From Streptomyces violaceoruber (GTDB lineage Bacteria > Actinomycetota > Actinomycetes > Streptomycetales > Streptomycetaceae): a stretch of DNA of 64,000 nt. A model generated the notes under the pieces. The model was not told the origin of the DNA. It saw only the letters and a list, made by a program, of their open reading frames with translations, and ran no database searches. A program made the position numbers and the translations under genes. Position 1 is the first letter of the stretch. Each line of letters opens with the position of its first letter. The stretch spans positions 7,440,001 through 7,504,000 of the forward strand of contig NZ_CP137734.1 of the NCBI RefSeq assembly GCF_033406955.1, given 5' to 3'. Shown in pieces: positions 27,001 through 36,250 of this stretch.

Positions 27001-28983
27001 ATCGCTGGCGAGTTCACCGAGCAGATCCCACTCGCACACGCGCAGGGCCCGGCGGCGGGCGTCCTTGCCCGCCGGGTCCTCGTAGAGACCGGAGTCCTGA
27101 CCGCGCCGGAAGACATCCTCGACGAGGCTGTTGAAACTCGCGGGCGGCTCTTGCTGACGGACGCGGTCGGAGATGCTCTCCACGATCAGGCGGCGCACCT
27201 GCACGGCCCGGGACCGGTCGCGCAAGTAGCCCGCCTGGAAGGCGGTGTCCTGCCGCGAGTCGGCGAAGATCAGCAGACGCCGTAGCATCTCGTCATCGCT
27301 CTGCGCCGCCAGACCGGTGTGCAGACTGAACGCGGCGGCCGTGACCGCGGCGGCAGTACGGGCGGTGAACTCCTGCACCGCGCCGTGCGAGCGCAGATAC
27401 CCGCACACCGGGCACCGCGTGAGCGGGCGATCGGGCTCCGGCACAGCGACAATGACCTCGCGGGTCGTGGCACCGCACCCCAGGCACGTGGCACCGTTGG
27501 CGTCCTTGCCGCAGCTCGTGCAGCGGCGCGCCGGGTACCAGTTCCGGTCACCAGTCTGAGGGACCTGCAGCGGTTCATCGGCCGTCAGACGGCGGGCCAC
27601 ATAGCGAGCAACAGGACCGTCGGGGTCGTCCCGCTCCAGGTCATAGTCCTGGCCACAGCCCAGGCATACCCCCAACGGTGTTGTGGCCTTCGCGCCGCAG
27701 CCTTCGTGACTGCACGTTGTGGCTCCGTCCAGCAACAAATGCTCGGATTGCCCGGTGCAGCGCACCGGTGTGGGCAGGCTTCGTAGGAACAGGTGGACCT
27801 TGGCTTCCAGGACGGGCGGGCCCTCCGGGGTGTGGGTGTCCGCCCCGAGCAGCAGCCAACCGGCTACTTCGTCTTCCAGCGCATCCCGGTCGGCTCCCTG
27901 CCGCTGCGGCAGACTCGAGAGAAGATCCACCAGCTCATCGACCGTGCTGGGCTCGGACAGGTGTGCCCGCAGCAGGTCCAGTACCGGGCTTGCCTGTGGA
28001 TCACCCAGCACGACCCGGAGCCGCGAGGTGTCCCCGCCGTCGGCAAGGGCCTGGCGAAGCTGGTCGCGGTCCGGTGCCCGACCGATCAGGCTCACGACCG
28101 GCTCCGGCTGTGGCACGGCCGTCTCCTCGATAATGCCATCCACATCGAACGGGGCGGCGAACAGGCTGCTCGCGAACTCCGCGGTGCGCTGCAGATCGAC
28201 CGCGTGGTCGCCTCCGGCGCTCACGGTCGCGGACAGCCCGACACACACCAGTCCCTCATCGGCGACATGACCGCGAAGCCGCCGCACCAGGCCGGCGATC
28301 TCGGTGCCCAGCGCGCCCTGGTAGGTGTGGATCTCGTCCAGGATCAGATGGCGCAGTACCCCGTTCCGGAAAAGCTCCCGGTCCTCCCGGCGGGTCAGGA
28401 GGTACTCCAGCATGGAGTAGTTGGTCAGCAGGATGTCCGGGGGCATCTCCTGCATCCGGGTACGGTCGTGTGTAGGCGTCGCCCCTGTGTAGACCCCATA
28501 AGTCAGCCCCAGCGCCTCGCACGCCACCTTGATACGGTCCTCCTGGTCGTTGACCAGGGCATTCATCGGGTACAGCGCGATCGCCTTAACCCCGGGACGG
28601 TGCCGGTTCTCGTAGGCATGCGCGATGACCGGGATGAGGAAGGACTCAGTCTTGCCCGAGCCTGTACCCGTGGCCACCAGCGTGTTCAGGCCCTGTCGGA
28701 TCCGGGTCACCGCCGCTACCTGATGCGTGAACAGTCGGTCCACCCGAGGGAAGGCGCTCGTGACCTCCGGTGGCAACCCAATGATCCCGGCTAGGTCAGA
28801 CAATGTGGCGGACAGCTGGAAGCGCGGCTGCACAGACAGGTACGGGCCGCGCCACAGCAACGCCTCGTCGTCCACCAGCCGCTCCAGGCGGGAACGCAAG
28901 CCAGGGTCGGCGACGGGGTAGGTGGTCCAGGTGAACCGCCGGTAGTCCTCACGCAACCGATCAGCCAGCTCCAGCGGATTCAT
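24052..28983 (-). CDS. DEAD-box/DUF1998 helicase with C-terminal Vsr/DUF559-like nuclease (DISARM-like)
   Basis: 1643 aa, third gene of the leftward DISARM-like operon. N-terminal SF2 core: LVATGTGSGKTESF (about 103-115), TNYSMLEYLL, LILDEIHTYQG (about 215), then GLSATVSAGG. The second RecA half is near 950-1010 (LVCTMTLELGVDLGQL ... YAQRAGRAGRREE), after a long insert with several CxxC pairs. CSCERSCYACLRSYGNQLEED near 1510 is the DUF1998/MrfA zinc-binding signature. The last 110 residues (KVAVFCDGWKHHH ... MRADGWTVLSYWG) are a Vsr/DUF559-type endonuclease. In DISARM, DrmA is a helicase and DrmB carries DUF1998; this single protein may combine both roles and brings its own nuclease, with no separate DrmC-type phospholipase D protein seen. 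A 221-bp gap separates it from the methylase gene, so it may also have its own promoter. Confidence 0.8.
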   Translation of the reverse strand: MNPLELADRLREDYRRFTWTTYPVADPGLRSRLERLVDDEALLWRGPYLSVQPRFQLSATLSDLAGIIGLPPEVTSAFPRVDRLFTHQVAAVTRIRQGLNTLVATGTGSGKTESFLIPVIAHAYENRHRPGVKAIALYPMNALVNDQEDRIKVACEALGLTYGVYTGATPTHDRTRMQEMPPDILLTNYSMLEYLLTRREDRELFRNGVLRHLILDEIHTYQGALGTEIAGLVRRLRGHVADEGLVCVGLSATVSAGGDHAVDLQRTAEFASSLFAAPFDVDGIIEETAVPQPEPVVSLIGRAPDRDQLRQALADGGDTSRLRVVLGDPQASPVLDLLRAHLSEPSTVDELVDLLSSLPQRQGADRDALEDEVAGWLLLGADTHTPEGPPVLEAKVHLFLRSLPTPVRCTGQSEHLLLDGATTCSHEGCGAKATTPLGVCLGCGQDYDLERDDPDGPVARYVARRLTADEPLQVPQTGDRNWYPARRCTSCGKDANGATCLGCGATTREVIVAVPEPDRPLTRCPVCGYLRSHGAVQEFTARTAAAVTAAAFSLHTGLAAQSDDEMLRRLLIFADSRQDTAFQAGYLRDRSRAVQVRRLIVESISDRVRQQEPPASFNSLVEDVFRRGQDSGLYEDPAGKDARRRALRVCEWDLLGELASDERRPPTLERLGLITIGYPGLEALGDDALAPLTDTLGADAAAARWLLARMLDLVRTRGGLGHDLLQKRLDAKTEAELVEAGATMGVGQSITGYGETSVRVPGANPLAMSYKGAAGRLVRTAFPSVTSSDAIERGVRKAVDLLAEHDLLKGAQVGSGRQRVVLRQVPPQAVEIRPASETTYRCRACRAVQPGPSPRNKCATFNCKGTMEPWRGDPDDHERLLAASDAPLVIKAEEHSGQVPLEDREQIEERFKEGDLNLLVCTMTLELGVDLGQLLAVILRNVPPRPSNYAQRAGRAGRREERVALVVTFAGGMPHDSYYYARPVEMIRGAIRPPAFLLDNQRVLKRHARAMALELCGQNLPQWMRGLVTEDADGNLHGIDEVKAALIEGRDRIAAQILAAFRLGLADGDLSWLTEDWAYEVVDSWIDDLDAHVEPYRIRQKGLLEEWMQAASKPGNKEASRALTSINASLEAMRSGDRIRAYVLSYLSSVGFLPSYAFPTDTTSLALERETAELSQDSVQALKDYAPGQLVYARGDKWVVDQVDFRRANLINSDGVGALDHINLCNRCDTVNAPTSAHCLSCDSDDLSPQLSVPMRAMRASRRQRISADEEHRSRSPFEVTHHLGAPNTAETYLFERSGLVLQWERGADLTVLNRGRVTRNQSTSERFVICTGCGLWFDAIPGPAPTRAQRDRQQFHDKICSNQRLEYSILQVDRRVDCLQVLPDLEALDVRPDRLEEFLASIRAALDLGCRVMLQAGDDEVAGFDWPRPDPESDEATFRLAVLYEEVPGGAGYLRQLAARFGEVAAALVPVLEDCSCERSCYACLRSYGNQLEEDLLDRHVAADFLRRFAHAPTVDGRRVPSYTDAFHGRPRSAIERRLAIALMALAAPRGHAQYDWGDRGSTDGTPRPVTVADFAWPDQKVAVFCDGWKHHHTPERQASDKTKRDAMRADGWTVLSYWGGQIVRNAEQCAEGILEHLTTEH

Positions 28984-29204
28984 CTCTCGCCCTTCCTACC
29001 TACACCCGTTGTCGATCACCCTGCCGCGCGGCGACCCACCCGAACAGAGGAGGCTCGCCTGCGACTTGAGTCGAGCGTAGTGCCGACCACTGACATTGAT
29101 AGTGGTACGCAGGTTCCGGTGGTCGTGGCTCCACCACTGACTGACGTCCTGCTGGGCTGTCTTCCGGTTGTTCTGTCCAACATGTCCTGCGCTGAGGGTC
29201 GAGA

Positions 29205-32200
29205 TCAGCCAGCCAAGCGCGCGAAGTGCTCGCGGACGAGCGCTTTGTACTCCTCACTGGGACGCACCGGGCTGCCTTCCGCGTCCGCGCTCTGTCGGAA
29301 GTCAGCCAGGATCAGCTCCAGTTGTTGGGCGGTGAGACCGTAGAGATGAGCCACGCGCGCATCCAACTCGGCACGGAGGCCATACTCTTCCCTCTTCGTC
29401 AGGGGACTGCATTCCACGCCGAGGATTTCTGCCAGTGCTTCGAATTCTGGAGCGCGACAGGTGAGTTGACCCGAGAGTCGCACTACCTCGGCCCCTACCC
29501 CGTGGTCAAGAGGGACATCAACGACGGGCAAGGTCGCCATGATCGACTTCGTGACACTCGCGCTCGCTTTGCGGCGAACAATGAAATCCAACACTAGACT
29601 GTTCAATAGAGCCACGAGGTAAACCATCGCAGAACTATTCAGAGCGGTGCGGTACCCGTTGGCGGTGGGATCCCAAATCGAACGGTAGAAGAAGTGCAAT
29701 TTGTGTGATACAGCTGTTCCTGGCGGAACTACCGCTGCAATTAGTGTGCGCTCATTCGTGGCGCTGGATGTCTCTCGTAGGACGGGTCGGTATCCATCTG
29801 CGGGAACTTCAAGCACTCCGGTGCGGGGCTCGCTGTTAGAGTAGCGCTCCTCTGCGGAGGCTCGTGAAACTCCGCTGAGATTTTTACGCTTGGAGCGCTT
29901 CCGGGCCCGCCCTTCCAGCAATGCTCCTCCAGCACTGTTAAGGAAGTATGATGGCTCGGCAAAGTGGCTCACGAATTGATGGATATTTTTACCTTCGAGT
30001 AGAGGGATTCCACCCGGTTCCTCGGAGAAGCAATCCTTGTTGTCGTCGATATGGAGTTCGCGCCCCCAGTCCACCAGCCAACCACCATTCTTCATGTGCT
30101 CCAGTAGGAGTGGGTGGTCGGAGTAGATATCTCCTAGCAGGCGCAAGAGGTCCTCGTCGCGCGCATCTGGCACTGCCAGGGTTTCCGGCGCCATGGCGCG
30201 GATCGCAGAGAACGGGATTTCAATGGTCCGGCGGTCGAGGTCCATTAGGTGATCGAGTTGGTTTACTCCACTGGAGAAGCGGAGCGATGAGGTCGAATCG
30301 CCGCGACCGGCGATCAGTAGGAGGAATTGCTCGCGGCTATCGATGGGGAAGATTTTTTTGGTGTTGTCGCAAAGGATGAAGTGGTCGATCCGATGCTGCT
30401 CAAACAATGCGCGTCGATGATACTGGGTTCCGGCATCCCCGATTACTCCGGAGTCGATTACGACGCCAATTCGCCCATATTTTGACAGTAGGCTCAATTC
30501 TCGTTCGAGGAATGATCGGTATAGATTGTATGTTCCCTTAGTGCCCAGCATCTTGTAGACGCCTGAACTCTTAATGAAAGCCTTCATGCCGCGGAGTGTG
30601 CCGTCTACGGCAAGGCGCGCCCGGGACACGTCTAGGCGTTCATCTAGTTGTGCCTGTCGATCCGCCTTTTCCTGCCTTCCTCTAAGTAGTGAATAAGAGG
30701 GGTCGAAGCGTCCATAAAATTCTGCGGATTTGAACGTGATTCCTTCCCAAGGGGGGTTTCCGATCATGGCGTCAAAGCCTGCGTCTGAGAGTCGCTCCCC
30801 CTTTGCGTCAAAAAATACCTCTGGGAATTCTACTTCCCAATGGAATGGGCGGATCTCGGTGCGTACACGAGCAACTGCATCGGCCAGTTCTGGCCGGGGG
30901 GCTTCTCCTCGCATAATCCTGTAGTGGCCGGCCAGCCACTCTGCCGTATTGCCCCTGAAAATTTCCTCGAAGAACGGGGCAATCCACCAATCGCCCAGCG
31001 TGCGCAGGCGCTTGAAGTCGGCTCCCTCCAAAAGGCGAGCGAAACGCCGTTCCTTCGCTCGGACCTGGATGCGGTCTTCAGAAGGGTCGGCAGCCAAGGC
31101 GTGACGCACACGCACCAAAGCAGCTAGGTCTGGTTCCTCGATTTCAAATAGGGAATCCTGCTGATCAGGGTTGGGTGTGCCCACACGCTGACCGCGACCG
31201 CTTTGAGCTGGAGCAGGCACTCCAGCCCAGCTGTCAAAGTATGCGCCGATCACTGCATTACCACAGCGGAGGTGGGCGTCGAGGAAGGACAGGGGTTTGC
31301 CCGCTGCGGCAGTGGTGAGCCAGAGGGACACCTTGGCGAGTTCCACGGCCATGGGGTTGAGGTCAACGCCATAGATACAGCGTTCGACGACGAGGCGGCG
31401 ATAAGCGGCGCGTTCGGCATCGTCGAGTTTGTGGTCGGGTAGTTCACCTTCCCGGGCCAGGGCTTCACCGTACGCTTCGGTCAACTGGTGCACAGCGGGG
31501 ACGAGGAAGGCGCCCGATCCCATGGCGGGGTCGCAGATCCGCAGGTTGAGGATGTCTTCTGGGGTGGCCTCTTGGAGGAGCGGGCGCAGCGTCTCGCCGA
31601 CGACGAAGTGCGCGAGTGGACGGGCGGTGTAGTAAGAACCGGAGCCTTTGCGTTGGCCGCTGGCCTCGAAGAGGTAAAAGGTACCGGCGTCGTATGCATC
31701 CAGTGTTTCGGCGCCCTCAGGCAGCTGTTCGGCATCCAACACTTGCACGATGGCAGACTGGCCGCGACCGACGCGAGCGAGCACCTTTGGGGCGTCGGCG
31801 ATCTGCGGTTCGAAGGAGAGCAATCCCTCGTAGATACTGCCGAGTTGCTCCACGCCGAGTTCACGGTAGTTGACCGCCTGTCGTCCAACAGTTGTCTTGC
31901 TGGTCGAGCGTTCAGGCTTAGTCCAGGAAAGGGCATCGATCGCATCTCGAACGAAGGTGTCGCCGATAGCCAGACTTGGGTCGTCGAGCAGAGGGCACTT
32001 GACAGGATCGAAAAGACCCCCGTTGAAGCCGGTGATCTGAAGTTCCCCAGCATCGACGCCGTCACGCAGCAGGGACCACGACGCTTGGAGGGAGTTCCAC
32101 AAAAGACCTCCGTCAGGTGCCCAGCCTGCTTCGGTGAGGATCTCCCGTCGCAGGGCGCGCAGGGAGTAGCCGCGGTCGTAGGAGGGGGTGCCCACGGGCA

Positions 32201-33041
32201 GGAGGCCGCGGTCCTCCGCATAGGCGACGAACAGCAGCCGATATGCGATCTTGAGGGCGTCGGCGAAGAGGTCGCGTGGCTCGGGGATGGGCTGCTGGTG
32301 TTGCCGCCAGTGGTGGAGTGCGCCGTTGGCGATGGCGCTGATGGCGGTGCGCACGCCGCCGGAGAGGTTCTCACTAACGGCGGTGGCAGCGTCGGAGCTG
32401 GCATCCTCGACCCGCTTCCACAGGATTTCGCCGGCGGGGTCGGGGGTGAAGGCTTCGGGCCGCAACAGGGCCCACAGGACGCGCCACTCGTGCTCGTCAC
32501 CGAGTTCGGCCAGGCCGACGAGGTCGACCGAGAGGTAGCTGGCTTCACCGCCGAGTCCGGGGTCTCGTCGGATGACTCGCAGTTCGCTGCCGTTGCTGAG
32601 CAGGACGGCGGGGAGCCGGTACTCGCGGGCACACACTTCGGCCTGACGCTGGGGGCGCAGCTTGCCTGTGCGGCGGCCGGTGGGGGAGGCGTCCAAGTGC
32701 TGCCCGGGCGGGGTGATCAGTACGGAGACGAGGTCGGCCGTGCCGTGTTGGCCATCGGGAGCACTGGCGCGACCGGGGACAGGTTCCTCTATGGCCGGGA
32801 GGCTGCCGGTAAAGCTCCAGCCGAAACACGAGAGCCACGTGAGCATGCGCTTACGGGTTTCCCCGGCGGTGCTCGTCTCATCGATATCAGCGACTAGGCG
32901 CCGCAGCTCACGCTTGGCGGGGCGGATGCCCTCTGCCGCGTCGTCGGCTCCGACCCGGCCGCGTTGTTCGCGCAGGAACAGTGCGGGGTCGGAAAGGTAG
33001 TACGTGGACAGGGTGGTGCCAGCGACGGTGATGTTCAGCAT
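29205..33041 (-). CDS. Eco57I-class adenine DNA methyltransferase (DISARM DrmMI-like)
   Basis: 1278 aa from ATG 33041, which overlaps the SNF2 gene's stop by seven bases and has GGAGG seven bases upstream. Motif I is CDPAMGSGAFLVPA (about 503-516) and motif IV is NPPWEG (about 758), the N6-adenine methylase signature. The N-terminal 450 residues are a typical accessory region of this class, and the last 450 are the target-recognition part. That part is lower in GC than its surroundings: by count 24/60 at 29581-29640 and 25/60 at 30481-30540, against well above 60% on both sides. Such patches are common where recognition domains are exchanged. It should methylate host DNA so that the two helicase-type proteins spare self. 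Methylase class is certain; DrmMI identity is by operon order. Confidence 0.85.
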   Translation of the reverse strand: MLNITVAGTTLSTYYLSDPALFLREQRGRVGADDAAEGIRPAKRELRRLVADIDETSTAGETRKRMLTWLSCFGWSFTGSLPAIEEPVPGRASAPDGQHGTADLVSVLITPPGQHLDASPTGRRTGKLRPQRQAEVCAREYRLPAVLLSNGSELRVIRRDPGLGGEASYLSVDLVGLAELGDEHEWRVLWALLRPEAFTPDPAGEILWKRVEDASSDAATAVSENLSGGVRTAISAIANGALHHWRQHQQPIPEPRDLFADALKIAYRLLFVAYAEDRGLLPVGTPSYDRGYSLRALRREILTEAGWAPDGGLLWNSLQASWSLLRDGVDAGELQITGFNGGLFDPVKCPLLDDPSLAIGDTFVRDAIDALSWTKPERSTSKTTVGRQAVNYRELGVEQLGSIYEGLLSFEPQIADAPKVLARVGRGQSAIVQVLDAEQLPEGAETLDAYDAGTFYLFEASGQRKGSGSYYTARPLAHFVVGETLRPLLQEATPEDILNLRICDPAMGSGAFLVPAVHQLTEAYGEALAREGELPDHKLDDAERAAYRRLVVERCIYGVDLNPMAVELAKVSLWLTTAAAGKPLSFLDAHLRCGNAVIGAYFDSWAGVPAPAQSGRGQRVGTPNPDQQDSLFEIEEPDLAALVRVRHALAADPSEDRIQVRAKERRFARLLEGADFKRLRTLGDWWIAPFFEEIFRGNTAEWLAGHYRIMRGEAPRPELADAVARVRTEIRPFHWEVEFPEVFFDAKGERLSDAGFDAMIGNPPWEGITFKSAEFYGRFDPSYSLLRGRQEKADRQAQLDERLDVSRARLAVDGTLRGMKAFIKSSGVYKMLGTKGTYNLYRSFLERELSLLSKYGRIGVVIDSGVIGDAGTQYHRRALFEQHRIDHFILCDNTKKIFPIDSREQFLLLIAGRGDSTSSLRFSSGVNQLDHLMDLDRRTIEIPFSAIRAMAPETLAVPDARDEDLLRLLGDIYSDHPLLLEHMKNGGWLVDWGRELHIDDNKDCFSEEPGGIPLLEGKNIHQFVSHFAEPSYFLNSAGGALLEGRARKRSKRKNLSGVSRASAEERYSNSEPRTGVLEVPADGYRPVLRETSSATNERTLIAAVVPPGTAVSHKLHFFYRSIWDPTANGYRTALNSSAMVYLVALLNSLVLDFIVRRKASASVTKSIMATLPVVDVPLDHGVGAEVVRLSGQLTCRAPEFEALAEILGVECSPLTKREEYGLRAELDARVAHLYGLTAQQLELILADFRQSADAEGSPVRPSEEYKALVREHFARLAG

Positions 33042-35992
33042 GCGGGTACCTCCACGCACACGATGCAGCCGACTGGTTCACCGGCGGTGACATCGGCGAC
33101 CTGATAGCCGAGACTGAGGGCCTTGCGGCGTCGGTTGAACTCGTCGTCGACGGCGGCCCGGGCCTCGTCGACGGTATGGAAGGCCCCGTGTCCGGTGTCG
33201 GCAAAGAGGCCGAGCTGGATGCTGTCACCGGCACTTGTGGCGAAGCGCCTCTCGGCCTCGGCCAGTTCTGCGGCGTGCCAGCGGTCGAGGTCGGCGTGTA
33301 GGCGTTGGGATTGGGCAGTCAAGTGTTCTCGCAGAGCTTCGGCGCGGACGGCGATTCGGCGGGAGGCTTCTTGCTGCCCGCGTAGGACGGCGGTGTCGAA
33401 TTCAGGAGCCAGCTCCTGACGGGCCTTGTCAATGATGTCGAGGCTGCCGGAGGGCGCGGGGCGCTGGCGGAGGCGGCGCAGGTCGGTAGTTGGGTCCTGG
33501 CTGGGCGCGGCGGGTGTGCCGTCCGCGTTGCGAGGAACGAAGACGGGCACCAAGGGCTCTTCCAGGACACGGCCGTCGTCGGAGGTGATCCGGCCGACGT
33601 AGGTGAACAGCCACCCGCCATGGCCCTCAACCACGGGGCGCACAGCAACGCGGTTGGCGGCGCGCTCGTCGTACAGGCGGGTACGGACGCGCTGAAGGAC
33701 CGCCCGCACCAGAGGGTGGGCGGGCGTGAGGAAGGCAATTCCGTGGTGCTCGGGTTCGAGCGCGACGGAGCGGCTGAAGGTGGCTTGAAATGCCTCTTGG
33801 GGGACGAGCGGGTACTGCTTGAGGAGAGGCCCGGGCTCGATGGTCACGATGTCGCCATTGCCCACGACAGAGCCGCCGCACTGCCTCACCACGGAGGCCA
33901 CCAGTTGCCGGAACTCGTCGAAATCTGGCAGAAGCCAGCCAGCCTGTTCGCGGGCGGCTGTGGTCTCGCCCTCAATCTGTTTCTCGTTCTTCATGCTCTG
34001 CATGAGCACGAGGGCGCCGCTGCGCTCGAGATAGTCACGGACCTGCTGGACAGCCCGCTCCAGGCGCTGCTCCAGTTCCGCAGCGTCGATGTCCTCCAGG
34101 AGACCGTCGATTACGTCGCTGCGGCCGGCCACACCCAGAACGTCACTGCTGGAGCCGAGCTGCTTGGTGATGGTGGAGAGCTTGTCGCGCAGCCGTTGGA
34201 GGATTTCCTCATCACGAGTCTCGGCCAGATAGAGGTAGCTGATCTCGACAACGTGCGGCTGGCCGTAGCGGTCGACACGACCGTTGCGCTGTTCCAACCG
34301 GTTTGGATTCCAGGGCAGTTCGTAGTGGACTACTACGTGGCAGGCGTCCTGCAGGTTGAGACCTTCTCCGGCGGCATCGGTGGCCAGCAGGATAGCTCCA
34401 GGCGTGGCGGCGAACCGCTCCAGTACCTCACGTCGCTTCGCCAGTGGGATGGTGCCGTCGACCCGTAGCAGCGGCCCGTGGCCCAGGTTTTTCTCCAGGT
34501 AGTCCAGGGTGTCGCGGTACTCCGTGAAGAGGATGACCCTCTCCCCGCGCCGCCCGGCACGGAAGCCTTCCAGCCAACCCTGCAGCCGGGTGAGCTTGCT
34601 GTCATCGCCGGGACTGAGGGACTCGACCATCTCCAGGAGCCTGCCGACCAGGCGCTGCTCCTCGCGCAGATGGTCCTCCGGAAGGTGGGCAGCTACGCCC
34701 TCCAGCGCCAGTTCCTCGGCGGCCCGCAGTTCTGCTTCCGGCAGTGCGGTGTCCCCGCGGTATTGCTGCAGTACGTCCATGCGCTGCCGACCAGTGCGAT
34801 CGACCGGCGGGATGCCGAGGTTCTCCGCTCGACGGCGCAGGCTCTGCAAGAGCGCATAGGGGCTGGATAGGGCGCGCTTGCGCAGCACTTCCAGGGCGAA
34901 TGCCTGCACGTAGTAGGAGTCGGTGCCGCGTAGGGCAGTCAGCATGCGCTTGCTGTGCCCGCGCAGCCGCTGGTGGATCTCCTTCTCCCGGCTGGTCGGG
35001 CGGACCTCGATGGGCTGCGGCGGCAGGCGCCGGCTGATCGGCTGAGGCGGTTCGCCGCGGGTGACGTCGTCCTTGAGTCGGCGCACGATGTACGGCTGGA
35101 CCAGCTCGGGATCCAGCCGCCCGTCATCGGCGGCCAGGTGCGGAGACAGGAGCTGGAGCAGGCTAGCGAACGACTCCTGGTACCCGTTGTGCGGCGTTGC
35201 CGACAGCAGGAGCAGCTCTCGGCTGTGGTCGGCCAATGCGCGGGCCAGGCGGCTGCGGTCGGTGGCGCTGGAGCGGCCCTCCCCCGCATAGGCGCGGGCG
35301 ACATGGTGGGCCTCGTCGATGATCACCACGTCGAACGGTGGCGCGGCTTGAATGGCTCCGATGTTGTTCTTCAGGTAGTCGATCGATGACACCGCGTAAG
35401 GGATGGCGGTCCACGGGCTGACCGTGGTCGGATTGTCCCGGCGAACCTCCAGCCACTTCTTGCTGTCGACCTTGGTGAAGTCGAGGTTGAAGCGGAAACG
35501 CATCTCCTCGACCCACTGATCTTGGAGTCCTGCCGGGGAGGCGATCAGTACGCGGTCCGCGCGGCCACGGCGGGCCAGTTCCATCAGCAGGAGGCCGGCC
35601 TCGATGGTTTTGCCCAGACCGACATCATCCGCGACCAGCAGGCGTACACGCGGCTGGCGCATGCCGACGAGAACTGGCACTAGCTGGTAGGGCTCCACAT
35701 CGATTCGGCCATGCTCGACCGCCAGAAGGTCTCCGCGGCCGTGGGCCATGGTGAGGGCCAGCGCGTCATGAAGTTCGTTGAGCAGGACGGCGTTGCCTGG
35801 CTCGAAGCGTAGTTGTGTGGCCGCCTCCAGGCTGATCGTCGGCTCCTTGCTGGCAAGTACTGTCAGGTGGCGTGGCCCAGGGCGTTCATCGGCCCGGCGT
35901 AGATCGAGGAATGCCTCGCTGCCCGCGCCACGGACCGCCTCGACCTCCCACAAACGATCTCGGAGCCGTACCCGCATCCCGCGCTCGTACAT
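33035..35992 (-). CDS. SNF2-like helicase (DISARM DrmD-like)
   Basis: 985 aa, first gene of the leftward operon. SNF2 helicase motifs are complete: ADDVGLGKTIEAG (about 118-130), VIIDEAHHVAR (about 222), LLLSATPHNG, LLATDAAGEGLNL, and LPWNPNRLEQRNGRVDRYGQ (about 560-580). The C-terminal third is helical with a charged coiled region. DrmD of class 1 DISARM is an SNF2-like ATPase encoded next to the adenine methylase gene, as here. An in-frame ATG seven codons... at residue 6 is an alternative start; ATG 35992 has GGGAG about 12 bases upstream. A 22-bp perfect palindrome lies 15 bp upstream of the start and could be an operator for the whole operon. Confidence 0.82.
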   Translation of the reverse strand: MYERGMRVRLRDRLWEVEAVRGAGSEAFLDLRRADERPGPRHLTVLASKEPTISLEAATQLRFEPGNAVLLNELHDALALTMAHGRGDLLAVEHGRIDVEPYQLVPVLVGMRQPRVRLLVADDVGLGKTIEAGLLLMELARRGRADRVLIASPAGLQDQWVEEMRFRFNLDFTKVDSKKWLEVRRDNPTTVSPWTAIPYAVSSIDYLKNNIGAIQAAPPFDVVIIDEAHHVARAYAGEGRSSATDRSRLARALADHSRELLLLSATPHNGYQESFASLLQLLSPHLAADDGRLDPELVQPYIVRRLKDDVTRGEPPQPISRRLPPQPIEVRPTSREKEIHQRLRGHSKRMLTALRGTDSYYVQAFALEVLRKRALSSPYALLQSLRRRAENLGIPPVDRTGRQRMDVLQQYRGDTALPEAELRAAEELALEGVAAHLPEDHLREEQRLVGRLLEMVESLSPGDDSKLTRLQGWLEGFRAGRRGERVILFTEYRDTLDYLEKNLGHGPLLRVDGTIPLAKRREVLERFAATPGAILLATDAAGEGLNLQDACHVVVHYELPWNPNRLEQRNGRVDRYGQPHVVEISYLYLAETRDEEILQRLRDKLSTITKQLGSSSDVLGVAGRSDVIDGLLEDIDAAELEQRLERAVQQVRDYLERSGALVLMQSMKNEKQIEGETTAAREQAGWLLPDFDEFRQLVASVVRQCGGSVVGNGDIVTIEPGPLLKQYPLVPQEAFQATFSRSVALEPEHHGIAFLTPAHPLVRAVLQRVRTRLYDERAANRVAVRPVVEGHGGWLFTYVGRITSDDGRVLEEPLVPVFVPRNADGTPAAPSQDPTTDLRRLRQRPAPSGSLDIIDKARQELAPEFDTAVLRGQQEASRRIAVRAEALREHLTAQSQRLHADLDRWHAAELAEAERRFATSAGDSIQLGLFADTGHGAFHTVDEARAAVDDEFNRRRKALSLGYQVADVTAGEPVGCIVCVEVPAC

Positions 35993-36007
35993 GACTGATG
36001 TGTCTCC

Positions 36008-36029
36008 CTACCTGCTGATCAGCAGGTAG
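36008..36029. promoter_or_regulatory. 22-bp perfect palindrome upstream of the SNF2 gene
   Basis: CTACCTGCTGA joined directly to its reverse complement. It ends 15 bp before the SNF2 start codon on the minus strand, in the expected leader. Either an operator or an mRNA hairpin. No regulator gene is adjacent; any binder would be encoded elsewhere. Confidence 0.55.
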
Positions 36030-36250
36030 CAGGCTACCGGGACGCACTTCGGAGGGGGACGGATCAGGCAACTACTCGCGCGATACAAGCTCCGCGCTCC
36101 ATGATCACTTGCGGTCGGTACCGGAGTGAGCGCTATGAGACTGCGCCCCTTATAGCTTCGGCGGGAGCGCCCGCAGAGTCCGACCTGTGGTGGCGGTGAG
36201 ATAAAAGGGATCGGCCCCGAGGAGCAAGGTTTGGGCCAGCGGCCAAGCGT
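36030..36250. other. Intergenic region upstream of the DISARM-like operon
   Basis: About 220 bp between the palindrome and the tRNA fragment. It contains a small hairpin (GCGGGAGCGCCCGC near 36162) and a TATAAG-like hexamer on the minus strand but no gene. The promoter of the SNF2 operon should be here. Confidence 0.35.
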
